A stretch of 64,000 bases of DNA from Paenibacillus sp. UNC499MF (GTDB lineage: Bacteria > Bacillota > Bacilli > Paenibacillales > NBRC-103111), in assembly GCF_900107975.1 (NCBI RefSeq), contig NZ_FNVF01000010.1, forward strand, positions 124,001-188,000, given 5' to 3'. The notes under the pieces were generated by a model. The model did no database searches and was not told where the DNA came from. It saw only the letters and a list, made by a program, of their open reading frames with translations. Shown one piece after another: positions 39,605 through 47,664 of the stretch. The stretch's first letter is position 1. Each line of letters begins with the position of its first letter. The position numbers and the translations under genes were made by a program.

Positions 39605-40486
39605 ATGAGTAAATTGCTGCGTCTTTCAAAGATTTTTCATCCGAAATCCGGCCGCTCTTTCATGCTTCCGGTAGATCACGGCACCACCTACGGACCACTT
39701 AACGGTATCTCCTCCATGCCTGACTTGCTGCGTATGGCCAACCGTTTCCGTCTGCAGGCAATCATTGCTCATAAGGGGGCCATCCGCCGTGCCCTTGAAA
39801 GCAGCGAATCGCCATGGGGAACCGAATTCATCCTTCATCTCTCGGCTTCTACTCAAATGTCACCGGATATGTCCCGCAAGCAAATCGTATCGACCGTCCG
39901 TCACGGCCTGCAAATCGGAGCTATCGGCCTTTCCGTACATATTAATCTGGGAGTTCCCCAGGAACATGAAATGCTGCGCGATCTCGGCCTTATCTGTGAT
40001 GAGGCTTATGCCTGGGGTCTTCCCGTCCTGGCTATGATGAACGTCCCCGATGAAGATCTTTCGGACCGGGCGGCGACCAACAAAATAGCTCATGCGGTCC
40101 GGATCGCCGGGGAACTTGGCGCGGACCTCGTTAAAGTTCAAACGCCGGCTACTCCGCAGAGAGCGGCTGAAGCCGTAGCTGCTTTTACCATCCCCGTTCT
40201 GATGGCCGGAGGAAGCTCCGTAGGCGACAAGCTCGCTTTTTTCCGGGGAGTCAGGGATATGCTCGATGCCGGCGGTAAAGGCCTTTGCATAGGCCGGAAT
40301 CTTTTCGAAGATTCCCGCCCCGATGATATGTGCCGCGCACTCGGAGATCTCGTTCATAGGGACTGCAGCGCGGAGGAAGCCTACGAGACTTATTTGGCCG
40401 CCGCCTCCCGTATGCCGCTTATCGCGAAACAGACGGAACCCGACAGCGCCGCCGCTCAATTTGACACTTGGGAGGAATACGCATGA
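39605..40486 (+). CDS. DhnA/GriI-type class I aldolase (2-amino-3,7-dideoxyheptulosonate or aminodihydroxy-oxoheptanoate phosphate synthase-like)
   Basis: A TIM-barrel class I aldolase of 293 residues. The N-terminal SGRSFMLPVDHGTTYGP resembles the PMDHG motif (Asp24-His25) of archaeal ADH synthase. HKGAIRRAL and MAGGSSVGDK follow, and the Schiff-base lysine is Lys177 in GADLVKVQTPAT. The family condenses a C3 or C4 aldehyde with a sugar phosphate. Its GriI member joins aspartate semialdehyde and dihydroxyacetone phosphate on the way to 3-amino-4-hydroxybenzoate. The GriH-like partner two genes downstream makes that role the best guess. AAGGAG lies eight bases before the ATG. It overlaps the next gene by ATGA. 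Confidence 0.85.
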   Translation: MSKLLRLSKIFHPKSGRSFMLPVDHGTTYGPLNGISSMPDLLRMANRFRLQAIIAHKGAIRRALESSESPWGTEFILHLSASTQMSPDMSRKQIVSTVRHGLQIGAIGLSVHINLGVPQEHEMLRDLGLICDEAYAWGLPVLAMMNVPDEDLSDRAATNKIAHAVRIAGELGADLVKVQTPATPQRAAEAVAAFTIPVLMAGGSSVGDKLAFFRGVRDMLDAGGKGLCIGRNLFEDSRPDDMCRALGDLVHRDCSAEEAYETYLAAASRMPLIAKQTEPDSAAAQFDTWEEYA

Positions 40487-41244
40487 TCATTGACAGCCAC
40501 GCCCACATATCGAGGCAGGATTACAGCAGCCCTGAACGTCTGCTGGACGATATGAAGACGGCGGGTATAGACAAGGCCGTCCTGGTGCCGGGCGGCATGC
40601 TGGACGTTAGACGAATGACCCGGTACGTCACCGGAGAGGAAAAGCCGATCCTGACGGCTCCTCCCAACGACACCGTACTGGAGATTATCCGTGAATACCC
40701 GGATAAATTTTACGGAATCTGCTGTATTAATCCGAACGACGGGGCTCCGGCCGCTCTGGCTTCTTTGGAGAAGGCATGCCGGGACGGATTCAAGGGACTC
40801 AAAATGTCGCCTCTTGTCCATGAGGTTACTCTTATGGGAGACGTTGTTAAAGAACTTGCCGCCCTGTGCGGAGATTATGGGATCCCCTTCTATACGCACC
40901 TAGTTATCCAAGCAAGAGCGAATACGGCCGCACTGGGTTCGCTTGCCGAAGCTTTTCCGGGTACTAATTTCGTTATCGGCCATATGGGTTTCGGCCCGCT
41001 AGACATAGACGCCATAGAATTAGCCGCCCGTAGGGAAAATGTTTACCTGGAAACGTCTACCGGCAATCCGCTGTCCATTCAGACGGCGGTTAAACTGGCG
41101 GGTCCCGACAAGCTTATGTTCGGTTCCGAGTTTCCCTTGTCGGACCCATTCGTGGAGAAGGTCAAAATCGACCGTCTCCCTATCTCCGATGCGGATAAAG
41201 AAACGATTTTGCATCATACGATTTCACGCTTGCTTGGACTATAA
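40483..41244 (+). CDS. Amidohydrolase-family (TIM-barrel) protein, candidate heterocycle-forming cyclase or decarboxylase
   Basis: A compact amidohydrolase_2 fold of 253 residues. Metal ligands seen are His6 and His8 (DSHAHIS), His139 (FYTHLV) and His167 (VIGHMGFG). The usual aspartate of GSDxP is replaced by Glu216 in MFGSEFPLSDP, with Asp221 nearby. This family includes ring decarboxylases such as ACMSD, and the amidohydrolase-like cyclase reported for nataxazole-type benzoxazole formation. The ATG overlaps the aldolase stop (ATGA) with GGGAGGA upstream. In this operon it may close an oxazole ring or decarboxylate the aromatic product; sequence alone does not decide. Confidence 0.75.
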   Translation: MIIDSHAHISRQDYSSPERLLDDMKTAGIDKAVLVPGGMLDVRRMTRYVTGEEKPILTAPPNDTVLEIIREYPDKFYGICCINPNDGAPAALASLEKACRDGFKGLKMSPLVHEVTLMGDVVKELAALCGDYGIPFYTHLVIQARANTAALGSLAEAFPGTNFVIGHMGFGPLDIDAIELAARRENVYLETSTGNPLSIQTAVKLAGPDKLMFGSEFPLSDPFVEKVKIDRLPISDADKETILHHTISRLLGL

Positions 41245-41271
41245 TATTCGCCGTATAAGGAGGGAAAGCAC

Positions 41272-42621
41272 GTGGCCGTAACAGCAAGAAGCCAAATGGA
41301 ATTGATGTCCGGGCAAAAAGCGGGGGACCGGTTCGAGCCGCACGTCCGGTGGCTTAACAGCCTGACCGAACGCGGAACGTCGGTAGAGAACCTGAGTCAG
41401 GCGGAAGTGGATGCTTATCACCGGAGAGCCTTACGCAGCTTGCTTCAATTTGTGTATGAAACCAATGAATTTTACAAACAGCGTATGGATATGGCCGGCC
41501 TGACTCCGGAAGAGGCTTCCACTCCCGCTTTATTTGCCAAACTGCCTTTCCTGACTAAGGAGGATTTGCGCAGCGATCCCCGCTGCATCATTTGCTCGCC
41601 TGATCTGGCTCATATTCATACTTCGACCGGTACAACCGGAGGCAAGCCGATCTTTATCGGCCATACTTTGAATGATCTTTACCGGCTGGATACGGCTCCC
41701 CGCTACCCATCCCTTATGCAGAATACGCGAAATACCGTAGTCGGCAACGCCTTACCCTATGAAATGAGTTCTTCCGGACTCTCATTCCACCGGGTGTTTC
41801 AATATATGCAGAACTGCTGTGTACTGCCTGTCGGTAAAGGGGGAGCATACTCCCAACCCGATAAGGCTCTCGAGTGCATGCTGGCCTGGGATATGCAAAC
41901 CTTGATTATTGCTCCTTCTTACGCCGTTACCCTGGCTGAACATGCGCAAAAATTAGGAATCGATCTTCATCGCGATTTCAATTTGCAGCATTTGTTTTTG
42001 ACTGGTGAAGGCGCTTCAACCGCTCTCCGGGAACGGGTCGAACGGATCTGGAACTCACCGGTGACAACCTGGTACGGTTCGCTTGAAGTAGGTCTGATCG
42101 GGATCGAATGCCTGGAGCACCAAGGCTACCATTTGGCCGAAGGCCATACTTATACCGAAATCATTCATCCTGTTACGGGAGAGCCCCAAGCTCCCGGCAT
42201 CGTCGGCGAAGTCGTTCTCACTACCCTGATGCGCGACGGCATGCCCGTAATCCGGTACAAAACGGGAGACCTCGGCTACATTGAGGAAGGTCCCTGCCCT
42301 TGCGGCTGCCGTCTGCGCCGTTTGCAGCTGAGAGGACGTATGGGTGATCAGCTCGCCCTCAACAGCGGGGATTTTTCTCCCCTGTATCTTGAACAGCAGC
42401 TCCTGCAAATCAGCGGCACAGGCAATTGGTATCAATTTATCGTTGAAAACGGGGAGCTTTCCGTACTCGTCGAAACTTGCGACTCCAGTGTAGACCGGGC
42501 GGGGCTTTTAAAGGAGATAAAACTGCGTATCGAAGCGAGTATCCGGCAATCCTGCGACGTTCAAATCGTCGATTACGTAGAACGCGACGCGGGGAAAGCC
42601 CGCCGGGTTATTCGACTATAA
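41272..42621 (+). CDS. PaaK-like adenylate-forming ligase, copy 1
   Basis: Related to phenylacetate-CoA ligases and to stand-alone aryl-acid adenylating enzymes. The 449 residues show the nucleotide-binding loop TSTGTTGGKP (117-126), WYGSLEVGLIG, and VIRYKTGDLG. They also show a Cys pair in CPCGC and the C-terminal catalytic lysine context DAGKARRVIRL (Lys442). The GTG start at 41272 follows AAGGAGG. Within the operon it most likely activates a hydroxylated (amino)benzoate as the acyl-AMP. Whether it then uses CoA or a direct acceptor is unknown. Confidence 0.85.
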   Translation: MAVTARSQMELMSGQKAGDRFEPHVRWLNSLTERGTSVENLSQAEVDAYHRRALRSLLQFVYETNEFYKQRMDMAGLTPEEASTPALFAKLPFLTKEDLRSDPRCIICSPDLAHIHTSTGTTGGKPIFIGHTLNDLYRLDTAPRYPSLMQNTRNTVVGNALPYEMSSSGLSFHRVFQYMQNCCVLPVGKGGAYSQPDKALECMLAWDMQTLIIAPSYAVTLAEHAQKLGIDLHRDFNLQHLFLTGEGASTALRERVERIWNSPVTTWYGSLEVGLIGIECLEHQGYHLAEGHTYTEIIHPVTGEPQAPGIVGEVVLTTLMRDGMPVIRYKTGDLGYIEEGPCPCGCRLRRLQLRGRMGDQLALNSGDFSPLYLEQQLLQISGTGNWYQFIVENGELSVLVETCDSSVDRAGLLKEIKLRIEASIRQSCDVQIVDYVERDAGKARRVIRL

Positions 42622-42639
42622 CAAGAGGAGATCTGCGAA

Positions 42640-43926
42640 ATGAGCAAAGTGCTGAAAGAAACGCCTGAAATCGATCCGAAAGCATCCGATAATTCCAATC
42701 GTCCGACCGAAAAACCTGCTGAAGCGAAAACAAGCGGCGCAGCCGTTCCCGTTTCCAGCCTCAATCAGGCCAAAACTAAACCTATCGCGTCCGTACGCAG
42801 CAAGTACGCGTGGTTCGATATCAGTACTTTGACCGCACCGGAGCAATGGGGCGCCATCGTACAAGCTATGCCCCACCAGAAATTTACCGGTGTCGTGGCC
42901 AATGAGCAGCAGGTGAAGCAGCTTCCTCCGAATTTGGATAAAATCACCTATGTCCAAGGCACTCCTTCTCCCGATAAGCTGACGGCTTTAAACGAAGCCT
43001 ACGATATTCTGGTTTTGGAACCGTCGGTGATCAGCAGCAGCTGGTTCAGACGCAACCGTGAAACCATCACCTGTAAAATAGGAACCAGTGTAAATGTAAC
43101 GGACCCTGAGACTCTACAGCTCGCTGTAGCGATGACGCACGAAGTGTCCCTGCTAATCGTTGAATTTCGCGACGACACCAAAATTCCACTTGAAATCGTT
43201 CTGGCGGACGCCCAGAATTTCGGCACCGAGGTAGTCATGAAAGTACGTGACGATGTCGAGGCGAAAGTCGTGTTCGGCGTACTCGAATGCGGGGCAGACG
43301 GAGTCCTGATCGCATCTGGCGATCTAGGCCAAGTATATGCGGTAGGCGAAGTCATCACTTCAACGGGACAAAAAGGCGGCCAGCCGCTCCAGAAGCTGAC
43401 CATTACACGGACGGAGCACGTCGGCATGGGCGACCGCGCCTGCATCGACCTGACAAGCTATCTCGGCCTCGATGAAGGAGTGCTGCTTGGCTCTTTTTCC
43501 TGCGGTGGCATTCTTGCCTGCAGCGAGACCCATCCGCTTCCCTACATGCCGACAAGACCTTTCCGCATCAATGCGGGCAGTCTTCACACCTACGTGCTGG
43601 CACCGGATAACCGGACCTGGTACTTGTCCGACCTGCGATCGGGTATGGAAGTCCTCGTCGTCAGCACATCAGGCAAAGCGAGACGCGTATCGGTCGGCCG
43701 CGTGAAAATCGAGCGGCGTCCCCTGCTCTATATCGAAGCCCAGGCGGAAGACGGGACAATTCTCAACGTCATTATGCAGGAGGACTGGCACGTGCGCGTA
43801 TTCGGCACGGGGGGACAGCCGATCAACATTACAACATTGAAGCCGGGCGATCAGGTGCTGGGCTATACGATGGACCCCGGCAGGCATGTCGGTGTGAAGG
43901 TCGATGAGCTGATTATCGAGCAGTAA
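42640..43926 (+). CDS. GriH-type/3-dehydroquinate synthase II homologue (3-amino-4-hydroxybenzoate synthase-like)
   Basis: The 428-residue protein has a disordered, Lys/Pro/Ser-rich N-terminal tail (about residues 1-55) and then the full DHQ synthase II fold. Diagnostic blocks are LECGADGVLIAS, HVGMGDRACIDL, GVLLGSFSCGGILAC, RPFRINAGSLHTYVLAP and VGRVKIERRPLLYIEA. Archaeal members make dehydroquinate by NAD-dependent oxidative deamination. Streptomyces GriH uses the GriI product to make 3-amino-4-hydroxybenzoate. Because it is next to a GriI-like aldolase and to acid-activating enzymes, the second activity is favoured. GAGGAG precedes the ATG. Confidence 0.85.
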   Translation: MSKVLKETPEIDPKASDNSNRPTEKPAEAKTSGAAVPVSSLNQAKTKPIASVRSKYAWFDISTLTAPEQWGAIVQAMPHQKFTGVVANEQQVKQLPPNLDKITYVQGTPSPDKLTALNEAYDILVLEPSVISSSWFRRNRETITCKIGTSVNVTDPETLQLAVAMTHEVSLLIVEFRDDTKIPLEIVLADAQNFGTEVVMKVRDDVEAKVVFGVLECGADGVLIASGDLGQVYAVGEVITSTGQKGGQPLQKLTITRTEHVGMGDRACIDLTSYLGLDEGVLLGSFSCGGILACSETHPLPYMPTRPFRINAGSLHTYVLAPDNRTWYLSDLRSGMEVLVVSTSGKARRVSVGRVKIERRPLLYIEAQAEDGTILNVIMQEDWHVRVFGTGGQPINITTLKPGDQVLGYTMDPGRHVGVKVDELIIEQ

Positions 43927-43935
43927 CGCATTCTT

Positions 43936-43957
43936 CAGGTCTAAATTTTTCGACCTG
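43936..43957 (+). other. Small inverted repeat before the second ligase gene
   Basis: CAGGTC and GACCTG flank a ten-base AT-rich loop in the 65-base gap between the GriH-like gene and the second ligase gene. There is no T-run, so read-through is expected; it may be an RNA processing site. Confidence 0.35.
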
Positions 43958-43991
43958 CACGATCCCATACCCATTTAAGGGGGAACATCCT

Positions 43992-45221
43992 GTGTCCGAG
44001 AAATTTACCGCCCTTATGGAGCGATTGGAACAATCACCTTTCTATAGACAGCATCTTTCCCCGGACGATCGGGAAATCAGAGATATTTCCCGGATCGGGG
44101 AATTGCCGCTGACGACCAAAGACCAGCTTCGCGAAGCCGGTCCCTGGAATCTGCTGGCGGTGCCGCCGGAGGAAGTCTGCCAATACTTCGAAACGTTCGG
44201 GACGACCGGACTGCCGGCCTCGGCCTGGTACACAGTCCGGGACCTGGAAGCGGGCGGCCGTCAGATCAACGACTCCGGCTTGCGCCTTAAACCCGGGGAC
44301 CGGCTGCTTAACCGGTTCCCGTACGCACTGTCCCTTCCGGCTCACCTGGTTCAGCAGGCCGCGCGGCAGGCGGGCGCATGCGTGCTTCCGGCCAGCAGCC
44401 GGAATACGATGACGCCTTATCCGCGCATCATCGAGCTGCTGCGCAAGCTGAACGTGACGGTGATGACGGGTCTTCCCCGCGAGATGGAAATACTGGCGGA
44501 AACCGCGCGGCTGCATGGATTCAGCTGCCGGGAAGACTTCCCGTATCTTCGGGCCATCGGCGTCGCGGGGGAACTTCTTGCCGAGCCGCGCCGCAAGAAT
44601 ATTGAAGAGTTATGGGGCGTGCCAGTTTACAACCTCTACGGCTCTACAGAAACGGCCAACATAGCGGCGATGTGCGAACACGGCGTCCTGCACGTGGCCG
44701 AAAAAGATTTCTTCGTCGAAGTGCTTCAGGAAGACCTGTCGGCTGCGGTTGAGCCCGGCGGAGGCAAAGGTCTTGCCGTGATCACAACGTTGACCCACGA
44801 GGGCTCTCCCCTTCTCCGTTACTTAAACGGGGACGTGATTTCCCTCGAAGAAGTCAACTGTCCGTGTGGAAGAAACGGACACAGACTGACCCATTACGGA
44901 CGGCAGCATGACAGGCTGGAGGTATCCGGACGGATATTGGAACCGGCGGACATTCATAACGCCGTGTATTCGCTGCCGGATCTGCCGGATGCCTGGAAAG
45001 TATCGCCCGTGCAGGACGGTCTCCATTTTACGTTCGAATGGCAGGGGAAAGACGCCGGGGTGCTCCCGCATTTTGCGTCAATTCTCAGCGAACAGCTTCA
45101 GCTTCCGGTTGCTGTGGAACCGAGCGAACCGGGAACCCTGTTCGACCGCCGCCTGCTGCTTGAGCGCCAGGTCAGCACCAAGCCGCTTTATATCGTAAAG
45201 CCGGCAGAAGTTGTGCTTTAA
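43992..45221 (+). CDS. PaaK-like adenylate-forming ligase, copy 2 (divergent)
   Basis: Shorter paralogue (409 residues) of the ligase at 41272. It keeps NLYGSTETANIA and the CPCG segment. The nucleotide-binding loop is degenerate (ETFGTTGLPAS instead of SSGTTGKP) and the YxTGD motif reads RYLNGDVI. The C-terminal lysine motif of copy 1 is not obvious. It may adenylate a different acid or have become an acyl-transfer/condensing partner. The GTG start at 43992 follows GGGGGA. Last gene of the operon, followed by a hairpin. Confidence 0.8.
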   Translation: MSEKFTALMERLEQSPFYRQHLSPDDREIRDISRIGELPLTTKDQLREAGPWNLLAVPPEEVCQYFETFGTTGLPASAWYTVRDLEAGGRQINDSGLRLKPGDRLLNRFPYALSLPAHLVQQAARQAGACVLPASSRNTMTPYPRIIELLRKLNVTVMTGLPREMEILAETARLHGFSCREDFPYLRAIGVAGELLAEPRRKNIEELWGVPVYNLYGSTETANIAAMCEHGVLHVAEKDFFVEVLQEDLSAAVEPGGGKGLAVITTLTHEGSPLLRYLNGDVISLEEVNCPCGRNGHRLTHYGRQHDRLEVSGRILEPADIHNAVYSLPDLPDAWKVSPVQDGLHFTFEWQGKDAGVLPHFASILSEQLQLPVAVEPSEPGTLFDRRLLLERQVSTKPLYIVKPAEVVL

Positions 45222-45260
45222 ACCGCCACACGTTCGGCGTTTATATCAATAGGATCAAGC

Positions 45261-45290
45261 AAACCCCCGTGCCTTCTTGGCCGGGGGTTT
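45261..45290. terminator. Hairpin between the convergent operon and GGDEF/EAL gene
   Basis: AAACCCCCG and CGGGGGTTT form a nine-base GC-rich stem with a 12-base loop. The downstream T-run on the plus strand is short (GTTGGTCTTTG). It likely ends both the plus-strand biosynthetic operon and the minus-strand gene at 45313. Confidence 0.65.
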
Positions 45291-45312
45291 GTTGGTCTTT
45301 GTAGAAAAGCCG

Positions 45313-47469
45313 TCAGACTTGAACGAACGGCTGCCTTCTGCTTAAAAGCTCTCCAGCCTTCTCGCTGGACAAAGGCGGGCTGATAAAGAAGCCTTGACCG
45401 ATCGTGCATTGGTGTTCCTGAAGAAAATGAATCTGTCTCTCATGCTCGATGCCTTCTCCGATAAGCTGGAAATTTAAATGCCGGCCCATATCGATGATCG
45501 TTCGGACAATAGCTTCCGTGTTGGCATTGAACGTAATTTCTTCTATAAAGGTGCGGTCGATTTTAATATGGTCGATAGGCAGTTTGTCCAATAAGAAGAG
45601 GGAAGAATAGCCGGTTCCGAAATCATCGATCGAAATCTTGACTCCGATCTTCTTCAATGCGGTCAAGATCACAAGAGACTGGTCCAGATTCTGCATAATG
45701 CTCTCGGTAATTTCAAGCTCCAGATGCCCGGGGTCCATATCGAATTCTTCGAGGACGCTTTGGATCGTTGAGACGAGCTGCTTATCCTTGAATTGTCTTA
45801 CGGAGATGTTGACGGCCAGACGGATTTCAGGCAGTCCCGCTTCTCTCCACTGCTTGTACTGGTAACAGGCTGTGTGGAGCACCCACTTGCCGATAGGCAC
45901 GATAAGCCCTGTCTCCTCGGCGATCGGAATGAACTCTCCGGGCGTGACGACACCGAGTTCCGGATCCATCCAGCGGATCAAGGCTTCCATCCCTACGATC
46001 TCACCGCTGGCCAGGTTAATTTGCGGCTGATAGTGAAGAGTGAACAGCTGCTTCTCAAGCGCTCTGCGCAGCCCATTCTCCAGCTTTAGCTTGCGGGCCA
46101 GCCGGTTGTTGTGTACGCGGTAAAACTGGTAATTGTTTTTCCCGTTTTCTTTGGACAGATACATCGCCATATCCGCATGTTTAATCAGTACGTCACGGTC
46201 CATACCGTCCTGAGGGTAAATACTGATCCCGATGCTTGTCGTCGTATAGACCTCATGCCCGTGCAGCTGGAAAGGCTGTTTAAACTGATCCAGCACCGCC
46301 TGCGCCTGGACACAGACCCCGTCTTCCGTCACTCCTTCAAGCAAAATGACGAATTCGTCTCCGCTGTGCCTGAATACGGTATCGGACGGACCCAGACATG
46401 CCTGCAGCCGTTCGGCCACCTGTCTAAGCAGCAGATCTCCGTATATATGGCCGACGGTATCGTTAATATTTTTAAACCGGTCCAGATCCAGAAAAAGCAC
46501 GGCCAATTGCGATCCCGTCTGTCCCGCTCTCTCGATCGCCATATATAGACACTCGTTGAGGTAACTGCGGTTGGGCAGTCCCGTTAAGGTATCATGGTAA
46601 GCCATATGATTTATCTTTTCCTCGGCCTTCTTGCGCTCCGTAATGTCTTTGCCGATGCTCATGCACGCCGGCTTGCCCCCGTAATTGGTTGCCACGAGTA
46701 CCAGTTCGCAGCTTCTTACCTGTCCGTCCAGACGGACATACCTCTGCTCCATGCGGGCGGAGACCCCTTTTTCCAAAACTTCGTTCACATGCTCCAGAGC
46801 ATTCTTGCGGGATTCCGGATGGAGAAACCTCAAGGCCGACCGCCCTAAAAGCTTGTTCACGTCTTCCGCGCCCAGTGATTGGACGGCAGCCGGATTGGCA
46901 TAGACGAGCTTGCCCTTCTGCTGAACCACAATCGGCTCCGGACATATCTCGATCAGACTCCGGTAGCGGTTCTCGCTTTCTTTAAGCCGGTCGCGTTCTA
47001 TGATCATTTGCCTGAAAAAATAGCTTAAAGCGGCATAAACGACCGTGTTAAATACGACACCGACAAGATTGGCCCGGAGATAGTCGAACTGGACCGTGCT
47101 TGAATAGGTGAGCAAAAAAAGCAGAAAGCCCGCTCCGACAATGGTCGGCACCCACAAACCGGGAAGCAGGAAAGCATAAAGCAGCAGCAGAGTGTACATG
47201 ATGGAAGGAAGTTTGAAATAATCGATGTTGTGAAGCAGAGTAAACAAGGTAATATAGGCTATCGAAGCGAGGATGTGCTGCAGCACAACTGATTTTCTCA
47301 GGAATACGGCGGATAGAATAGTCGTCAGGAACACAAACACTTTAATCATATGATCCTGTCCGACCGAGAACAAGTTGTTCACGATAGTGAGTACGAGAAG
47401 CGTTAATAAATAAGCCTTGCCATTTCGCATAATGTGCCGATATACGGGACTAGACCGCAGCTGCCTCAT
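45313..47469 (-). CDS. Membrane-bound PAS-GGDEF-EAL cyclic-di-GMP signalling protein
   Basis: The 718 residues form, in order, about six N-terminal membrane helices (1-155), a PAS domain (about 165-285) and a GGDEF domain with RHSGDEF near 370-375. An EAL domain follows (about 470-715) with GMEALIRW, LEITESIM, IDDFGTGYSSL, IKIDRTFI and GEGIEHERQI. The EAL metal and catalytic residues look complete, so phosphodiesterase activity is likely. SGDEF is a functional variant in many cyclases. It would tune c-di-GMP in response to a PAS-bound cue. It is a single gene with a convergent neighbour. Confidence 0.93.
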   Translation of the reverse strand: MRQLRSSPVYRHIMRNGKAYLLTLLVLTIVNNLFSVGQDHMIKVFVFLTTILSAVFLRKSVVLQHILASIAYITLFTLLHNIDYFKLPSIMYTLLLLYAFLLPGLWVPTIVGAGFLLFLLTYSSTVQFDYLRANLVGVVFNTVVYAALSYFFRQMIIERDRLKESENRYRSLIEICPEPIVVQQKGKLVYANPAAVQSLGAEDVNKLLGRSALRFLHPESRKNALEHVNEVLEKGVSARMEQRYVRLDGQVRSCELVLVATNYGGKPACMSIGKDITERKKAEEKINHMAYHDTLTGLPNRSYLNECLYMAIERAGQTGSQLAVLFLDLDRFKNINDTVGHIYGDLLLRQVAERLQACLGPSDTVFRHSGDEFVILLEGVTEDGVCVQAQAVLDQFKQPFQLHGHEVYTTTSIGISIYPQDGMDRDVLIKHADMAMYLSKENGKNNYQFYRVHNNRLARKLKLENGLRRALEKQLFTLHYQPQINLASGEIVGMEALIRWMDPELGVVTPGEFIPIAEETGLIVPIGKWVLHTACYQYKQWREAGLPEIRLAVNISVRQFKDKQLVSTIQSVLEEFDMDPGHLELEITESIMQNLDQSLVILTALKKIGVKISIDDFGTGYSSLFLLDKLPIDHIKIDRTFIEEITFNANTEAIVRTIIDMGRHLNFQLIGEGIEHERQIHFLQEHQCTIGQGFFISPPLSSEKAGELLSRRQPFVQV

Positions 47470-47589
47470 TCAAGTGCTCACTTTCTTATGGAATTATAAT
47501 CTTCATACATTTACCAATTATTATCATTATAGCAGATATCTACTAGACTAAAGGGATACATTTCTCTTGTTTTAGTATAAATTTATTTT

Positions 47590-47627
47590 TGTAAAAGAAT
47601 AAAACCGGCCGCACAAGACGACCGGTT
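47590..47627 (-). terminator. Intrinsic terminator after the FAD oxidoreductase gene
   Basis: On the minus strand AACCGG/CCGGTT with a 13-base loop is followed by TTATTCTTTT. It lies 38 bases after the stop at 47665. Confidence 0.75.
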
Positions 47628-47664
47628 CCGAATAAGGCTCATTTCGTTTTCGCCGCGCTTTCCA

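Noticed and set aside
46592-46945. Minus-strand frame of 117 codons in the PAS region
   Set aside because: A shadow in another frame of the GGDEF/EAL gene, without start signals.
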